NCBI GenBank assembly: GCA_016201275.1
Contig: JACQDB010000124.1
Coordinates: 1 to 40,177 of the forward strand
Direction: 5' to 3'
DNA: 40,177 nt
Source of the DNA: Acidobacteriota bacterium
Lineage (GTDB): Bacteria > Acidobacteriota > Blastocatellia > UBA7656
Shown: one piece after another, positions 25,946 to 37,200 of the stretch
Layout of the letters: every line of letters begins with the position of its first letter
Position numbering within the stretch: position 1 is the first letter of the stretch
Notes under the pieces: generated by a model
Told to the model about the DNA's origin: nothing
Database searches by the model: none
Seen by the model: the letters and a program-made list of their open reading frames with translations, nothing else
Program-made: the position numbers and the translations under genes

Positions 25946-27646
25946 ATGTTGGATCAGGCTCAAGACCCTTTGCTTAACTCGCTAATTCCCTGCGGACAAT
26001 TGCTGGCCACGATTGAAAAGGGCGTGCAAGCCATTGAGGAGCGCGCCTCGCCAATGCCGGCTTTCGCGCATTGCTGGGTGTGTTTGAAAACTTCGACTCC
26101 GGCTTATGGCAGTCAGGAGTTTCCGCATATCTTTCTTCATAACGGCAAGATTGGCATACTCTGGCATAGCCCCTGCCAGATGGCCTGTAGCGTATGCGGC
26201 ATCTCTGAGGCAGGGAAGCCCGGCGAATACTTGTTGGTTGAAAACCTTCAGGTGGATCGCAACTACGCGATTGCCTCGCCGCTTCAGGGTTCAGGCATCG
26301 TCATACCTTTGACCTATCAAAAGCAGTCGTTTGCCACGCTGATTTTTGTGGTCGAGCGTCCCGAAGAATTCTCCAAGGTGAATGCGGCGGCCTGTATAGC
26401 GCTGGCTCAGGGCATTGCCTATCATATCAAGCGCTACGAATTCGGCAGGTTGACCCGCGAGCGTTTCGGCAAAGAGTTAATGCTGATTGGCGACAGTGCG
26501 GCGTTACGCGAACAGGATCGCTTCATTGAAAGAGCCGCGCAAACCGATCTTCCGGCGCTCATCATTGGCGAACCGGGATGCGAAAAAGAACCGATTGCTT
26601 ATGCTTTGCATCTGGCCGGATGGCGACGCGATAAAACTGTAATTGCCGTTAATGGTCAGGCGATTAGCGGCGAAAATTATGAAGAGGCTTTGACGGAACT
26701 GTATATCAAAGCGGATCACGGCACGTTGTTCATCGAAAACATTGACGAACTCTCTTATCCGGGGCAACGCTTTCTGGCACATCTTCTGAGCGGCAGAACC
26801 GGGCAATTGAAGGGCATGGAAAAGTTAATCGGGCAGACCGATGTGCGGCTGATTGTCTCGGCGAATCAAGACCTCTATAGGCTGGCGAAAGCGCAGGAGT
26901 TTTACCCGCCGTTGCTGCAAAACTTGGATTTTCTATCAACCAGAATCGCGCCTTTGCGAGATCGCAAAGCCGATCTCAAACCATTGATTGAATATTTTTT
27001 GCAGCGCTATCTCGGCAAACAAGTACGGCGCATTTCCCCAGAAGCTTTGCAATTGTGTGAACGGTATGATTGGCCAGGTAACTTGCCGGAGTTGGAACGC
27101 GTGATTGCCAAACTTACGGTGATGGGCGAAGAAGAGATGATACAGGCGCATGATCTTTACGAATTTGCGCCGCAACTGACGCAGAATTTGCAGCGCCCGA
27201 AACCTAGCAATCATCATCAATCACTGAAGCACCTATACCCTAGTCGCCTGATTGAGCCAAAAACTTTGCGCCTGATTGCCGACTTGCTCAACGGCGAAAC
27301 CGCCGCCATCGCGCCGCTGCACACCAGCGTACAAAAGGCATTGGCCTATCTGGCGAAAAACTTTCAGGAAGAAATCTCTTTAACCAAGATTGCTGAACAA
27401 GCCTGTTTGAGTCCGTCGCATTTATGTTTTCTGTTGCAAACCAGCGTGGGCGCGAGTTTCAAAACTTTGCTGGCGCTCATCCGCATCGAAAAGGCCAAAG
27501 CCCTGTTGACGCAAAAGCCTGCCCTTCGCATCACCGACATTTCAAGCGAAGTGGGGTTCGGCGAGTTGAGCCATTTCGAGCGCACCTTCAAACGTCTCCT
27601 CAACTGCACGCCTAGAGAGTATCGCCTGAGAAATATAAAACCGTAG
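25946..27646 (+). CDS. Regulator: Cys-rich sensor, degenerate sigma-54 AAA+, AraC HTH
   Basis: A 566-residue protein with three parts. Residues 1-170 form a GAF/PocR-like sensor with cysteines at 16, 43, 46, 77, 81 and 84 (C-x2-C and C-x3-C-x2-C), a possible metal or Fe-S site. Residues 175-405 resemble the sigma-54-activator AAA+ domain, but the Walker A reads GEPGCEKEP (a Gly of GxGK is Glu), Walker B reads GTLFIENI and the GAFTGA loop is absent, so it probably neither hydrolyses ATP nor contacts sigma-54. Residues 465-563 are an AraC double helix-turn-helix (LSPSHLCFLLQTSVG, FGELSHFERTFKRLL). It likely controls adjacent genes or the RiPP cluster with the housekeeping polymerase. Confidence 0.85.
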   Translation: MLDQAQDPLLNSLIPCGQLLATIEKGVQAIEERASPMPAFAHCWVCLKTSTPAYGSQEFPHIFLHNGKIGILWHSPCQMACSVCGISEAGKPGEYLLVENLQVDRNYAIASPLQGSGIVIPLTYQKQSFATLIFVVERPEEFSKVNAAACIALAQGIAYHIKRYEFGRLTRERFGKELMLIGDSAALREQDRFIERAAQTDLPALIIGEPGCEKEPIAYALHLAGWRRDKTVIAVNGQAISGENYEEALTELYIKADHGTLFIENIDELSYPGQRFLAHLLSGRTGQLKGMEKLIGQTDVRLIVSANQDLYRLAKAQEFYPPLLQNLDFLSTRIAPLRDRKADLKPLIEYFLQRYLGKQVRRISPEALQLCERYDWPGNLPELERVIAKLTVMGEEEMIQAHDLYEFAPQLTQNLQRPKPSNHHQSLKHLYPSRLIEPKTLRLIADLLNGETAAIAPLHTSVQKALAYLAKNFQEEISLTKIAEQACLSPSHLCFLLQTSVGASFKTLLALIRIEKAKALLTQKPALRITDISSEVGFGELSHFERTFKRLLNCTPREYRLRNIKP

Positions 27647-27789
27647 AGGTGACTGGCAGAACCGTCTGGCGCACTGCATCGTCGAGCAGCGCCTGAACGT
27701 AGGGATGAGACTTTAGCCCACCTCAGCAGAGCGCTTGTTTGCGGTTGTGAAAAAATGCTACCTTCTTCGCTTTATCATATGGAGGTAGC

Positions 27790-28968
27790 TTGTCAAAAGA
27801 GCGAGCGTTCTGGGCGATTTATATCAGCGTCGCCATCAGCTATATGGGCGTCGGCTTGGTCGCGCCGCTGATTTCCATCGTGCTGGCCGAACACGGTGCC
27901 AATAGCGTTATGGTTGGACTGGTGGGAACCACTATGTTTACGGCCTTCACGCTGGCGTCGTTTCCCTTGGGCGCGGCGGTTGATCGCTTTGGCCCGAAGC
28001 CGATTTTGATCATCGGGCTGGCGGTCTATGGCGTGTCGCTGCTGTTGTTCGCTTTCATTAATTCGACGGGGTTGTTTTTTGTTGTGCGCGCCATTGAGGG
28101 CGCAGGCGGGGCGGCGATTTCCGTCGCTACCGAAACCATGATTTCGCAATTGAGCGGCGCACAGGAACGCGCCCGCCGCATGAGCTATTACGCGCTATCG
28201 GTTGGGCTGGGTTGGGCCGCTGGGCCGCTGGCCGGAGCCTTGTTGTTCAAAGTTCAAGTCGGGCTGCCGTTTTACGCTTCGTGCGGTTTCAGTTTACTGG
28301 CGGCGCTGGCGGTGTTGACGTTCGTACCGCGCACGGGTGGCGGTGGCGCGCATCACGTCGAAGGACTGGCGGAAAATTTTTCGACGGCCTTGCTCGTGCC
28401 GCTATCGGCGGGGGCGCTGTACGGCTATTTAATGTCTTCGCTGGTGACCTTGTTTCCGCTTCACTTGAAACACCTGGGAGTCAGCGAAACCCGTATGGGG
28501 AGCGTCATCACAGCGGTTATCATCGGCACGATTCTCAGCCAGATTCCGTTGGGGAAAGCTGCCGATCATTTCGGCAAGCGCAAAGTTCTGCTGGTCTGCG
28601 CGCTGTTGGTCGCCGGAATTTTTGTAGCGATGGCGCAAGGGACGAACTGGCAAAGCTTTCTTGTCACCGGCGCATTGCTCGGCGCAGTGGCAGGGAGTTT
28701 TTATCCCATAGGGCTTTCGATCATCGGCGATGTCGTCAGCGCCAAACGTCTGGGCGCGGCGACCTCTATGTTTACTCTGGTCTTCGGTATAGGCAGTCTG
28801 ATTGGCCCTACGGTTTCCGGCTTTGCCATGAGTCATTTCGGCGACCCTTGGTTGTTTTATCTTCCGGCGATCTTGACCGCCGTATTTTGTCTCGAAGTGA
28901 TTGCCCTGTACCATCGCACCAAAAATAGACAGCGCAAAAAATCTATTGAGCCAGCCGCAAATCAATGA
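27790..28968 (+). CDS. MFS transporter
   Basis: A 392-residue protein with about 12 membrane segments and the MFS loop motif VDRFGPKP between helices 2 and 3, repeated weakly as ADHFGKRK in the second half. It starts with TTG at 27790, preceded by GGAGG. The short variant without large loops is typical of drug or metabolite exporters. Position downstream of the regulator allows, but does not prove, a role in product export or immunity. Confidence 0.88.
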   Translation: MSKERAFWAIYISVAISYMGVGLVAPLISIVLAEHGANSVMVGLVGTTMFTAFTLASFPLGAAVDRFGPKPILIIGLAVYGVSLLLFAFINSTGLFFVVRAIEGAGGAAISVATETMISQLSGAQERARRMSYYALSVGLGWAAGPLAGALLFKVQVGLPFYASCGFSLLAALAVLTFVPRTGGGGAHHVEGLAENFSTALLVPLSAGALYGYLMSSLVTLFPLHLKHLGVSETRMGSVITAVIIGTILSQIPLGKAADHFGKRKVLLVCALLVAGIFVAMAQGTNWQSFLVTGALLGAVAGSFYPIGLSIIGDVVSAKRLGAATSMFTLVFGIGSLIGPTVSGFAMSHFGDPWLFYLPAILTAVFCLEVIALYHRTKNRQRKKSIEPAANQ

Positions 28969-29093
28969 CCGGATTCTGCCGAGTTAGCTTTGAACTTGAA
29001 ATCGTGGTCAGCCGTTTGTGCCTAACCAATCGGCAGATACAACCACCGCTGAACACCGTTGGAACAGTGCCTGAAATATGCGCTCCTTCTATC

Positions 29094-29120
29094 ATCTGTG
29101 TTTATCTGTGTGCATCTGTG
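29094..29120 (+). repeat. ATCTGTG triplet repeat, 10-bp period
   Basis: ATCTGTG occurs at 29094, 29104 and 29114, exactly one helical turn apart. Similar ATCTGTGT-type runs are widespread in intergenic DNA of several bacterial phyla (from memory). It lies upstream of the SDR gene and could be a binding array or a mobile repeat relic. Confidence 0.6.
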
Positions 29121-29256
29121 GTTGGTTCTCTCTGCACGAAAACTTGTCAGCGTTCTGCGCCGCAAAGTTTTACGCGCCGCTATTGCATCGTGTATGATTC
29201 GTGCTTCCCACAAGCAAAGTTTGCAGACCCTCAGCGCTTTTGAAAGGATCATCACC

Positions 29257-30090
29257 ATGTCCGATTTCAGACTGTTAGTAGGCAAATCCGCCATCGTCAC
29301 CGGCTCCGGTCGCGGCATCGGCAAAGCTATCGCCACGCTCTTCGCGCAGCACGGCGCAGAGGTCGTCATCAACGACATAGACGCAGAGGTTGCCGAAGCG
29401 ACTGCTCAAGAAATCACCGACGCCGGCGGCACGGCAACCGTGTGCGCGGGCAGTGTCACCGATGCCGAATTCCCTGACCGTTTGGTGAAGACCGCTGCCC
29501 AGGCGTTCGGTGGCATAGATATTATCGTCAACAACGCGGGTTATACCTGGGACGCGGTGATTCAAAACATGACCGACGAGCAATGGTACGCCATGATTGA
29601 TGTGCATCTGACCGCGCCGTTTCGCATCATACGCGCCGCTACGCCTTATATGCGCGAAGTCGCCAAGAAAGAGATTGAAGAAGGCCGTCGCGTGCATCGC
29701 AAAATCATCAACATCTCTTCAACGTCGGGTGTTGCAGGCAATGCCGGACAGGTGAATTATTCGGCAGGTAAGATGGGCATCGTCGGCGTCACGAAGACCA
29801 TGGCGAAAGAGTGGGGCAGGTTCAACATCAACGTCAACGCGGTGGCCTATGGTTTTATCGAAACCAGATTGACGCAGGCCAAAGAGAAACAGGAGAGCAT
29901 CGAACGCGAAGGCCAACAAGTCGCTTTAGGCATCCCCGAAACCCAGCGCCAGATGGCCGCCAAATTCATTCCGCTCGGTCGCGGCGGTACGCCCGAAGAA
30001 GCCGCCGGGCCAGTGTTGTTTCTGGCTTCGCCCTTGTCGGATTATGTTTCAGGCGCGGTGCTACTCGTGACCGGCGCATCTTATGTTTAG
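29257..30090 (+). CDS. Short-chain dehydrogenase/reductase, FabG-like
   Basis: A 277-residue NAD(P)-dependent oxidoreductase. It has the TGSGRGIG nucleotide motif, NNAG, an active-site Ser in NISSTSG, and YSAGK as the catalytic Tyr-Lys. The ATG at 29257 with GAAAGGA upstream is preferred; an upstream extension would read through the ATCTGTG repeat. A short charged insert (KKEIEEGRRVHR) precedes the catalytic Ser strand. FabG-like, but substrate not predictable. Confidence 0.9.
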   Translation: MSDFRLLVGKSAIVTGSGRGIGKAIATLFAQHGAEVVINDIDAEVAEATAQEITDAGGTATVCAGSVTDAEFPDRLVKTAAQAFGGIDIIVNNAGYTWDAVIQNMTDEQWYAMIDVHLTAPFRIIRAATPYMREVAKKEIEEGRRVHRKIINISSTSGVAGNAGQVNYSAGKMGIVGVTKTMAKEWGRFNINVNAVAYGFIETRLTQAKEKQESIEREGQQVALGIPETQRQMAAKFIPLGRGGTPEEAAGPVLFLASPLSDYVSGAVLLVTGASYV

Positions 30091-30108
30091 ATAGGGAAAA
30101 AATCTTTG

Positions 30109-31020
30109 ATGATGAGCCGAAACTTGCTGAAAAAAATCTTGTGTGCCATAGCCGTTCTCTTGGTTTTCGAGAACGGCTATGCGGTTTCTGTGACCACGAA
30201 CACCAATTGGTTCGCGGAAATCCCCGTCGAGTTTACTGGCCAGCACATACTGATTGCCGTGAAGATTAACGGCCAAGGACCTTATGAAATGCTGCTCGAC
30301 ACGGGCGCAGATTTTTGCCTGATCAAGATGACTGTGGCGCAAGAGTTGGGTTTGCAGATTGATGACAAAGAACTCCTGCTTGGTGGCGTCGGCTTAGGCA
30401 AAGCCAAAGCGCGTTGGACCAAAGTTCAAACCCTTGAAGTCGGAGAAGTGACCGTCAAAGAGTTGAAAATTATGGCTGCGGAGATTACGCCAAAAATCAA
30501 GAACGCTCCGGTGGCGGGCATTATCGGCTTCAATTTCTTTAAAGACAAAATCTTTCAAATAGATTACGCGGCGCAGAAGTTGCGCTTTTATTCTTCTGCG
30601 CCTGTCAAAAAATCGGCAGCGCAAACCGAGCGTCGGGCTATTCTTGCGATGCGTTTCAATGGCACGCGGCGCATCCCTGTCATTGATGTTGTCGTCAATG
30701 ACAAGCGCCTGAGCGCAAGCCTTGATACTGGTTCAGCCTCCGCGCTAGTGCTCTTTCCTGAAACCACAAAGATGCTTAATCTCGAAGCCGAGGCGAACAA
30801 GTTGAAGCCCAAAGTCTCATTCGGTTACGGCGGCGTAACCCTGACGCGAAAAGGCGAAGTGCAGAAATTAGCCATTGAAAAAATGGTGTTAGAAAAAGTC
30901 GCCGCCGAATTCGCCATGCAGGCTTGGGACAAAGACGATTCGCAGGTCGGCAACGGCGTGTTGAAGAATTTTGCCGTGACCTTCGATTACAAAAACAAGC
31001 TCGTGGTTTTTGAAAAATAG
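30109..31020 (+). CDS. Exported retropepsin-like aspartyl protease
   Basis: A 303-residue protein with a signal peptide (about 1-25, LLKKILCAIAVLLVF). It has two pepsin-like half-domains with LLDTGADF (D64) and SLDTGSAS (D206), giving a complete Asp dyad within one chain. This matches the bacterial PDZ-less aspartyl-protease-like family; activity is likely but not shown. It starts 18 bases after the SDR stop, so probably the same transcript. The signal-peptide codons contain a long perfect palindrome (separate entry). Confidence 0.85.
   Translation: MMSRNLLKKILCAIAVLLVFENGYAVSVTTNTNWFAEIPVEFTGQHILIAVKINGQGPYEMLLDTGADFCLIKMTVAQELGLQIDDKELLLGGVGLGKAKARWTKVQTLEVGEVTVKELKIMAAEITPKIKNAPVAGIIGFNFFKDKIFQIDYAAQKLRFYSSAPVKKSAAQTERRAILAMRFNGTRRIPVIDVVVNDKRLSASLDTGSASALVLFPETTKMLNLEAEANKLKPKVSFGYGGVTLTRKGEVQKLAIEKMVLEKVAAEFAMQAWDKDDSQVGNGVLKNFAVTFDYKNKLVVFEK
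30147..30181. repeat. Perfect 13-bp inverted repeat inside signal-peptide codons
   Basis: CATAGCCGTTCTC (30147-30159) and GAGAACGGCTATG (30169-30181) flank the 9-base loop TTGGTTTTC. A 13-bp perfect stem about 40 bases into a coding region is unusual and could act as an mRNA switch or operator. On the minus strand it is followed, ten bases on, by a T run. Confidence 0.8.
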
Positions 31021-31298
31021 GCGCACCGACATCAATCATTCATAACCCTTGCTCACTGTAGAAATGGTTTGCGCTGAGTCTTTTCGCACCGGTTTCTGCA
31101 AGAACTTCTCCGTCTTGTCATTCTTCCGATCAGCAAACCCGTGACATACTTAACCGCTCACTGTGGGAAGAAGCACACGCATTATGAAGATATTGCCCGA
31201 CCGTCTGGCCAGCTAATCCCATACTTTTCTGCCAGCCAATCCAGCGGATGTAGAGGCAAGGTTTCTGAGCCGTGATGGCTTTAGAGGAGGATACGAAA

Positions 31299-34200
31299 AT
31301 GAGAAGTGCCGTTTTACGATGGTTGTTGGTCGTCGGCTGTTTGTCCGTCGCTTTGGTCTTGCCCTTTCTTGCCGCGCCGTTGCCACCTGCGGTAAGGGAA
31401 ACAGAGATGCGCGCAGAACTCAGCCGCGACGGGGTTACTATCCTAGTGCCCATCACGCAACGCAGTGGCGCAACTCCGGCAACCTTGACGCTCGAATTGC
31501 TCGATTCAACAGACCATAAACTCGCCGAAGCAACCACTCGCATCACCCTCAAGCAAGGCGAAAACGTCAGCCGCCTGCGCCTGCTCTGGCCGCAATTTGC
31601 CGAGGCGAAAGATTGGCAAGGGCGCTACGATATGCTCTCTTGGACGCGTGTGCAGTATCGTTTGAGCAGCGCTGAAACGCCGCACGCCGGGGCGCTTGAA
31701 GTGAGCGGCAAGCGCTCGCTCGCCTTGATGTTGAACGAGTGGTTCACGCTCCGAGTCATCGCGCCGAACGACCCGGCGCAACGCCTGCCCGCGCAGGTTC
31801 GCGTCTTTGCTGAAAATCCTTTAACCGGCAAGCCGGTCACCGGCGTTCGCATAGAAGCCAGCCTCACTCGCCAAGATGACGAGGAAAAAAGAATGGACTC
31901 GGTGGTGAAAAGAGGCGTCACCGATGCCGCTGGCAGCGTCGCTTTTGCTTTGTCGCCGCCGACTTTGCCCGACGATGAAAGCGACAAGGAGATCACCTGC
32001 GAGTTGAAAATCATCGCCATGCGCGGCGTCTTGCGCGTGGAAGATGAGCGCGATATTGATTTCCACAATCGCACAGAAGCCATCCTCACCACTGACAAAC
32101 CGCTGTATCAGCCAGGGCAAATGCTCCACCTGCGGACTCTGGTTTACGATTCGTTTTCCCACCTGCCGCGTCCGGCGGAAACCGTCAGCGTAGAGATTGA
32201 AGACGCCGCCGACCAGACCGTTTTTGAACGCCAGTTGGTCACCGACCGTTTTGGTGTGGCCTCTGCTGATTGGGCGATTCCGGCAACTGCGCCGCTCGGT
32301 TCATACCACATCAAAGTGGCGCGCCCGGACGATGACGAAATAGAAAGCGCCAACGTGCGCGTCAGTCGCTACGAATTGCCGACCTTTGTGGTTGACGTTG
32401 AGCCGGATAAATCTTTCTACTTGCCTGAACAAGATGCGAAGGTGAAAGTGACAGCGCGATTCGTGTATGGCGAACCGGTCAAAGCGGGGCGCGTCCGCGT
32501 GGCGCGTGAAGAGAGCCGCAAGTGGGATTTTGCCAAGCAGAAGTGGGAGGTGAAAGAAGGCGCAGTGTGGGAAGGCGAGACCGATGCCAGCAGCGCTTTT
32601 GTCGCGCAAATTCCGCTCGCCGAAGAACACGCCAGTTTCAAAGATGAGGAATATGAAAAGTACCAAGATGTTGAATACGTGGCGCGCTACACCGAAGCGG
32701 CATCGGGTCGCAGCGAAGAGCGGCGCTTTCGTTTGCGACTGACCAAACAAGCGATTCATCTTTATACCTTTTCGACCGACAGTCAGCAAACGCCGGATTT
32801 GCCGCTGCGTTTTTATGTGTTGGCAAATTATGCCGACGGCACTCCTGTGGTTGCCGATTTAGCGATTTCGGCCACCCCGAACAAGACCCGTCCAACGGCT
32901 GAGGCAACCCCGGTTTTCACTCTGCAAGCGCACACCGACCGCCACGGCATTGCTTTGATTGAGACGGCGGCGAAGTTGAACAGCGCCCAAGACCTGCGCC
33001 TTGAAATTCAGGCGCGTGACACGAAACAGGCTACAGGAGCCATTTCTGAGGTGTTGCCGATTTCGGATGACGAAGTTTTGCGAGTGCAGACCGAGCGCTC
33101 GCTGTATCATCAAAATCAGCCGCTGCGCGTAGCGATTCAAGCGTCGGTCAAAAAAATTCCGCGACTCTTCGTTGAACTGTTTGCCGGTGACCGCCTCATC
33201 CGCTCGGAAACGGTCGCCGTGCAGGACGGGCGAGCGAGCGTGGAATTCAAACCGGGAAGCGATTTGCAGGGGCGCATCAACATCATCGCGTATGATCCGG
33301 AAGAGGACACTTCGTACATCTGGCAGGCCAAGCGTTTTGCCATGCTTGCGGTGCTGTATCCGGTGCCGCGCACGCTTGCCATCAAAGCGCGATTCGAGCG
33401 CGACGCGGTGAAACCCGGAGAAGCGGCACACGCTATCTTCACGGCCAACGCGCCAAATGGCGCAGGGCGCGAAACCTCGCTAGGCGTTGTCGTCTATGAC
33501 ACGGCGGTTGAAGAGCGCGAACGCACGGAGTGTGAAACGGGGCAAGGGCGCGATGATTTCCGGCGCTTCTATGCGCGGTTGCTGCAATGGTCGCAAGGGC
33601 TTGCCGATGTTTCCTTGGCGACGCTTGAGCAGCTTGACGAGTCGAAGCCTTTTCCCGCCGACCTGGAATTAATTGCCGGTGCGTTGTTGCAGCGCCTCGA
33701 CTATCGCTACACCTTTCGCTCGTATGCGGCGCGCATAGAGAGCGGCGAGGTGCGTTCCGAGTTTGAAAATTTGCTTGACCCCTTGAAAGCGACCCTCGAT
33801 TTTATTCTCACCCGACCGTCGCCTTCTACTTATCCGCGCACGGCGGAAAGTTTGTTGGCGCTGCTGGCAAAGTACGGCGTGCGGTTGGAGCAGATGACCG
33901 ATTTCTGGGGCAATCCTTATCAAGCGAAGTTTGCCGTGCGCGGCACCAACTACGCGATTACGCTTTCATCCAACGGCCCGGACGAGCAGGCCAACACCCG
34001 CGACGATTTCGATTTGATCGCCCATTCGCGCAGCTTTTTTGAAGAACATTATAAACAGGAAATCGCTGCCGCTATAGACAATTTCAAAGCCCATCACGGA
34101 CGCTTTCCCGGCAATGTTGCGGAAGTGATCGGCGAGTTGAATTTTCGCCGTGCGACGTTTTTACCGGCGAAAGACCCTTGGGGCGAGCCTTATCAACTGC

Positions 34201-37200
34201 GTTATGAAGCGTCGCGCCAGGATTCGTTTTATGAATTGCGCGTAGTGTCTTCGGGGCGCGACCGTCAGTTTGATAAAGAATCTTTCGGTGATGACTTGAC
34301 GCTCTTTGACCTGAAGCGCGATTGGTTTGCCGAGACGCGGGAAGCGATTCGGCAAGCGCTCAATGCGCGCTTTGCGGCAACTCAGGAGTTCCCAGCCAAC
34401 GAAGCGGAGTGGCTTGCTCTGCTTAAATTTTCGAAGATAGATTTTTCCCGTTTGCGCGATGCTTGGGGACAGCCGCTGCGCGTGAGTTTCAAGGAATCTT
34501 CTCGCTACGGCAGGCGAACGCGCATCGAAAAAGTTGCGGCAACGCCGAACGCTCCCGCCGTTGATAAGGTGGTTTCGGAAGCGGTGACGCGGCGCATACG
34601 CACAATCTGGATTCAGGTTGCCACGCCGCCCAGTCTGGCAATGAGGCTTGCCGGATTGAAAGAGCCTGTGAGTTTTCCCCTAGCTACCTACGAACAGGTG
34701 GTCGGCGAAGAATCACAGGACGAGGTGTTGAAAGAGAAGAATTCATCGAATGATGCCAAGCAGGGAAGTGAGGCAAACTCATCAACGTCGCAGCGCCGGA
34801 AAGTTTTTCCAACCGGATTGGCCGGAGCGATCACCGGCGTTGTCTCCGACCCCAGCGGTGCAGTGGTGTTGGGCGCAATCGTGACGCTGACCAATTCATC
34901 AACCGGCGCGGTGTTGACGACGACCACAGATGATACCGGCAACTACTCGTTCACCAGTTTGAGTCCGGGCAAGTATGCCTTGCGGGTGGATCTGCAAGGG
35001 TTCAAATCAAGCACCATCGAGAGCCTTGAGGTGCGGCTTTCCGCAACCACGATTGCTGATGTCACACTTGATGTAGGAGTGACAAGCGAGACCGTGAATA
35101 TCACTGCGGGGAGTGCAGCGTTGTTTCAGACAGACCGGGCAGAAGTTTCTTCAGTGTCGAGTGTTCGTAAAGATGTGGTAAATAATCTGCCGCTGCCGCA
35201 ACGCCCCAATCAAGTCTCAACGCCCAGGCTTAGGCAGGACTTTCCTGAAACATTGGTTTGGCAGCCATCGCTTGTGACCGATGCGTTGGGCAGGGCAGAG
35301 ATTAAATTTAATGTCGCCGATTCGATCACCACCTGGCGCATGGCGGTCATCGGTTCAACCGCAGATGGAATGATTGGCACAGCCACGGCAGAGCTGCGCG
35401 CTTTTCAACCGTTCTTCGTCGAACACCTGCCGCCGCCATCGCTCACCCTTGGCGATGAAATCGAAACCCCGGTCGTGGTTCGCAATTATCAAGAGCGCGC
35501 CGCCGATGTGACAGTGAAACTTGCGCCCGCCGCGTGGATGCAAGTTCTCGGCAGCGCAGAGCAAACTCTGCACGTCGCCGCCAACGATTCCGCCACTGCG
35601 CCCATCGCATTTCAGGCAATAACGGCGGGCGATTTTAAACAAGAAGCGGCGGCTATCGGCAGCACTGACGGCGACCGCGTAGCCAAACCCGTCGCGGTGC
35701 GTTTCGATGGGCGCGACAGTTGGCAGACCCGCGCCGATTTGTTTCAAGGCGAAACGACGATGGTCGTGAACGTGCCGAGCGATGCGCTGACCGATTCGAC
35801 GCGCCTAGAGTTGAAGGTTTATCCCGATTTATTCGCGCACGCGATTGATGGCATCACCGGCATTGCGCGGCGTCCTTACGGCTGCGCTGAACAGGCGACC
35901 AGCGCGGGCTATACGAATTTGATGGTCTTGCAATATCTCAAACGCACAGGCCGCAAGCTGCCCGAAGTTGAAAAAATCGCCAGGCGAAATCTTGAAGAAG
36001 CAATTGCCCGCCTGCGTTCCTTCGCTACCGCAAGCGGCGGCTACTCGTATTTCGGCGAGGCCAATTCGGATATGGCAGTCACGTCTTACATATTGCGTTT
36101 CTATGTTGAAGCCGCCGCCTTCACGCCGGTTGATAATGCTTTGATAGCAGGCGTGCAGCGCTATTTGGCGCACCAACAGCGTGCCGATGGCGCTTGGGAA
36201 TGGAACGGTTATTGGCAACACGAAAAATCAATTGAGCAGACCAACCGACTCACCGCGCTGGTGGCGCAAGCGCTGGCGCAAGCGCAAGCTTCAACAGCGC
36301 CAGCTTCGCCTACTCAAACTTCAACAGCGCCAGGTGCGTCAACATCTGCCGCGAAGCAAGAGGTTGATGAGCCGCAGAAGGCTTTGGCGAAAAGTTTGGA
36401 TTTCCTCGCACGCGCCACCCGCGAGCGTGATGATGCTTACACGCTGGCGCTTTATGTGATGGCGGCGCAACAGGCCGGACGCACAGCAGCGGCGCGTGAA
36501 TCGGCAAAAGCGTTGCTGCCTATGGCGCAAGCCGAAGCAGGCGCGCTCTTTTGGGATGTTGAAAACGTCACCCCTTTTTATGGTTGGGGGCGAGCCGGTC
36601 GCCTGGAGACCACCGGCCTTGTGGTGGAAGCTTTGATGTCGGTCAGTAACCAGCCGCAACCGGCGACCCGTATCAGCGCGCCAGAAGAGTTGGAAGCGGC
36701 GGTGCGGCGCGGCTTGCTCTTCGTGGTGCAGAACAAAGACGAATACGGCGTGTGGTATTCAACCCAGGCCACGGTCAACGCCTTGCGCGCATTGATTGCG
36801 GCTTCTTCTGCGGAAGACTTGGCGCAAACGACCACTCAGCTTGCCGTCAGCGTTGATGGCAGCGCCGCGCAAACGCTTGCGATTCCCTTCGCTGTGGGCG
36901 CGCCGTCAGTATTCGATTTGCAGGCGCTCTTTCCTCAAGCGTTCCATGCAGCGGGCAAACATCGCGTCGTCTTGCGCGCCGATTCATCGCGCCATGTGAG
37001 CGCCACGATTGTCGCACGCAGCGCTTTGGTGTGGAATGATAAAGATGCGAAAGGCATAAGCGACAACGGTGGGCTGCGTTTGCGCGTGAGTTTTGACAAG
37101 ACCGAAATCAAGCAAGGCGAGACCGTCACTTGTACGGTTCACGCCGAGCGCGTGGCGGCTGCAGGGTATGGCATGATGCTGGCGGAAATTGGCTTGCCGC

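Noticed and set aside
25946-27646. Functional sigma-54 activator
   Set aside because: GAFTGA loop absent and Walker motifs altered; output is an AraC domain, not a Fis-type helix.
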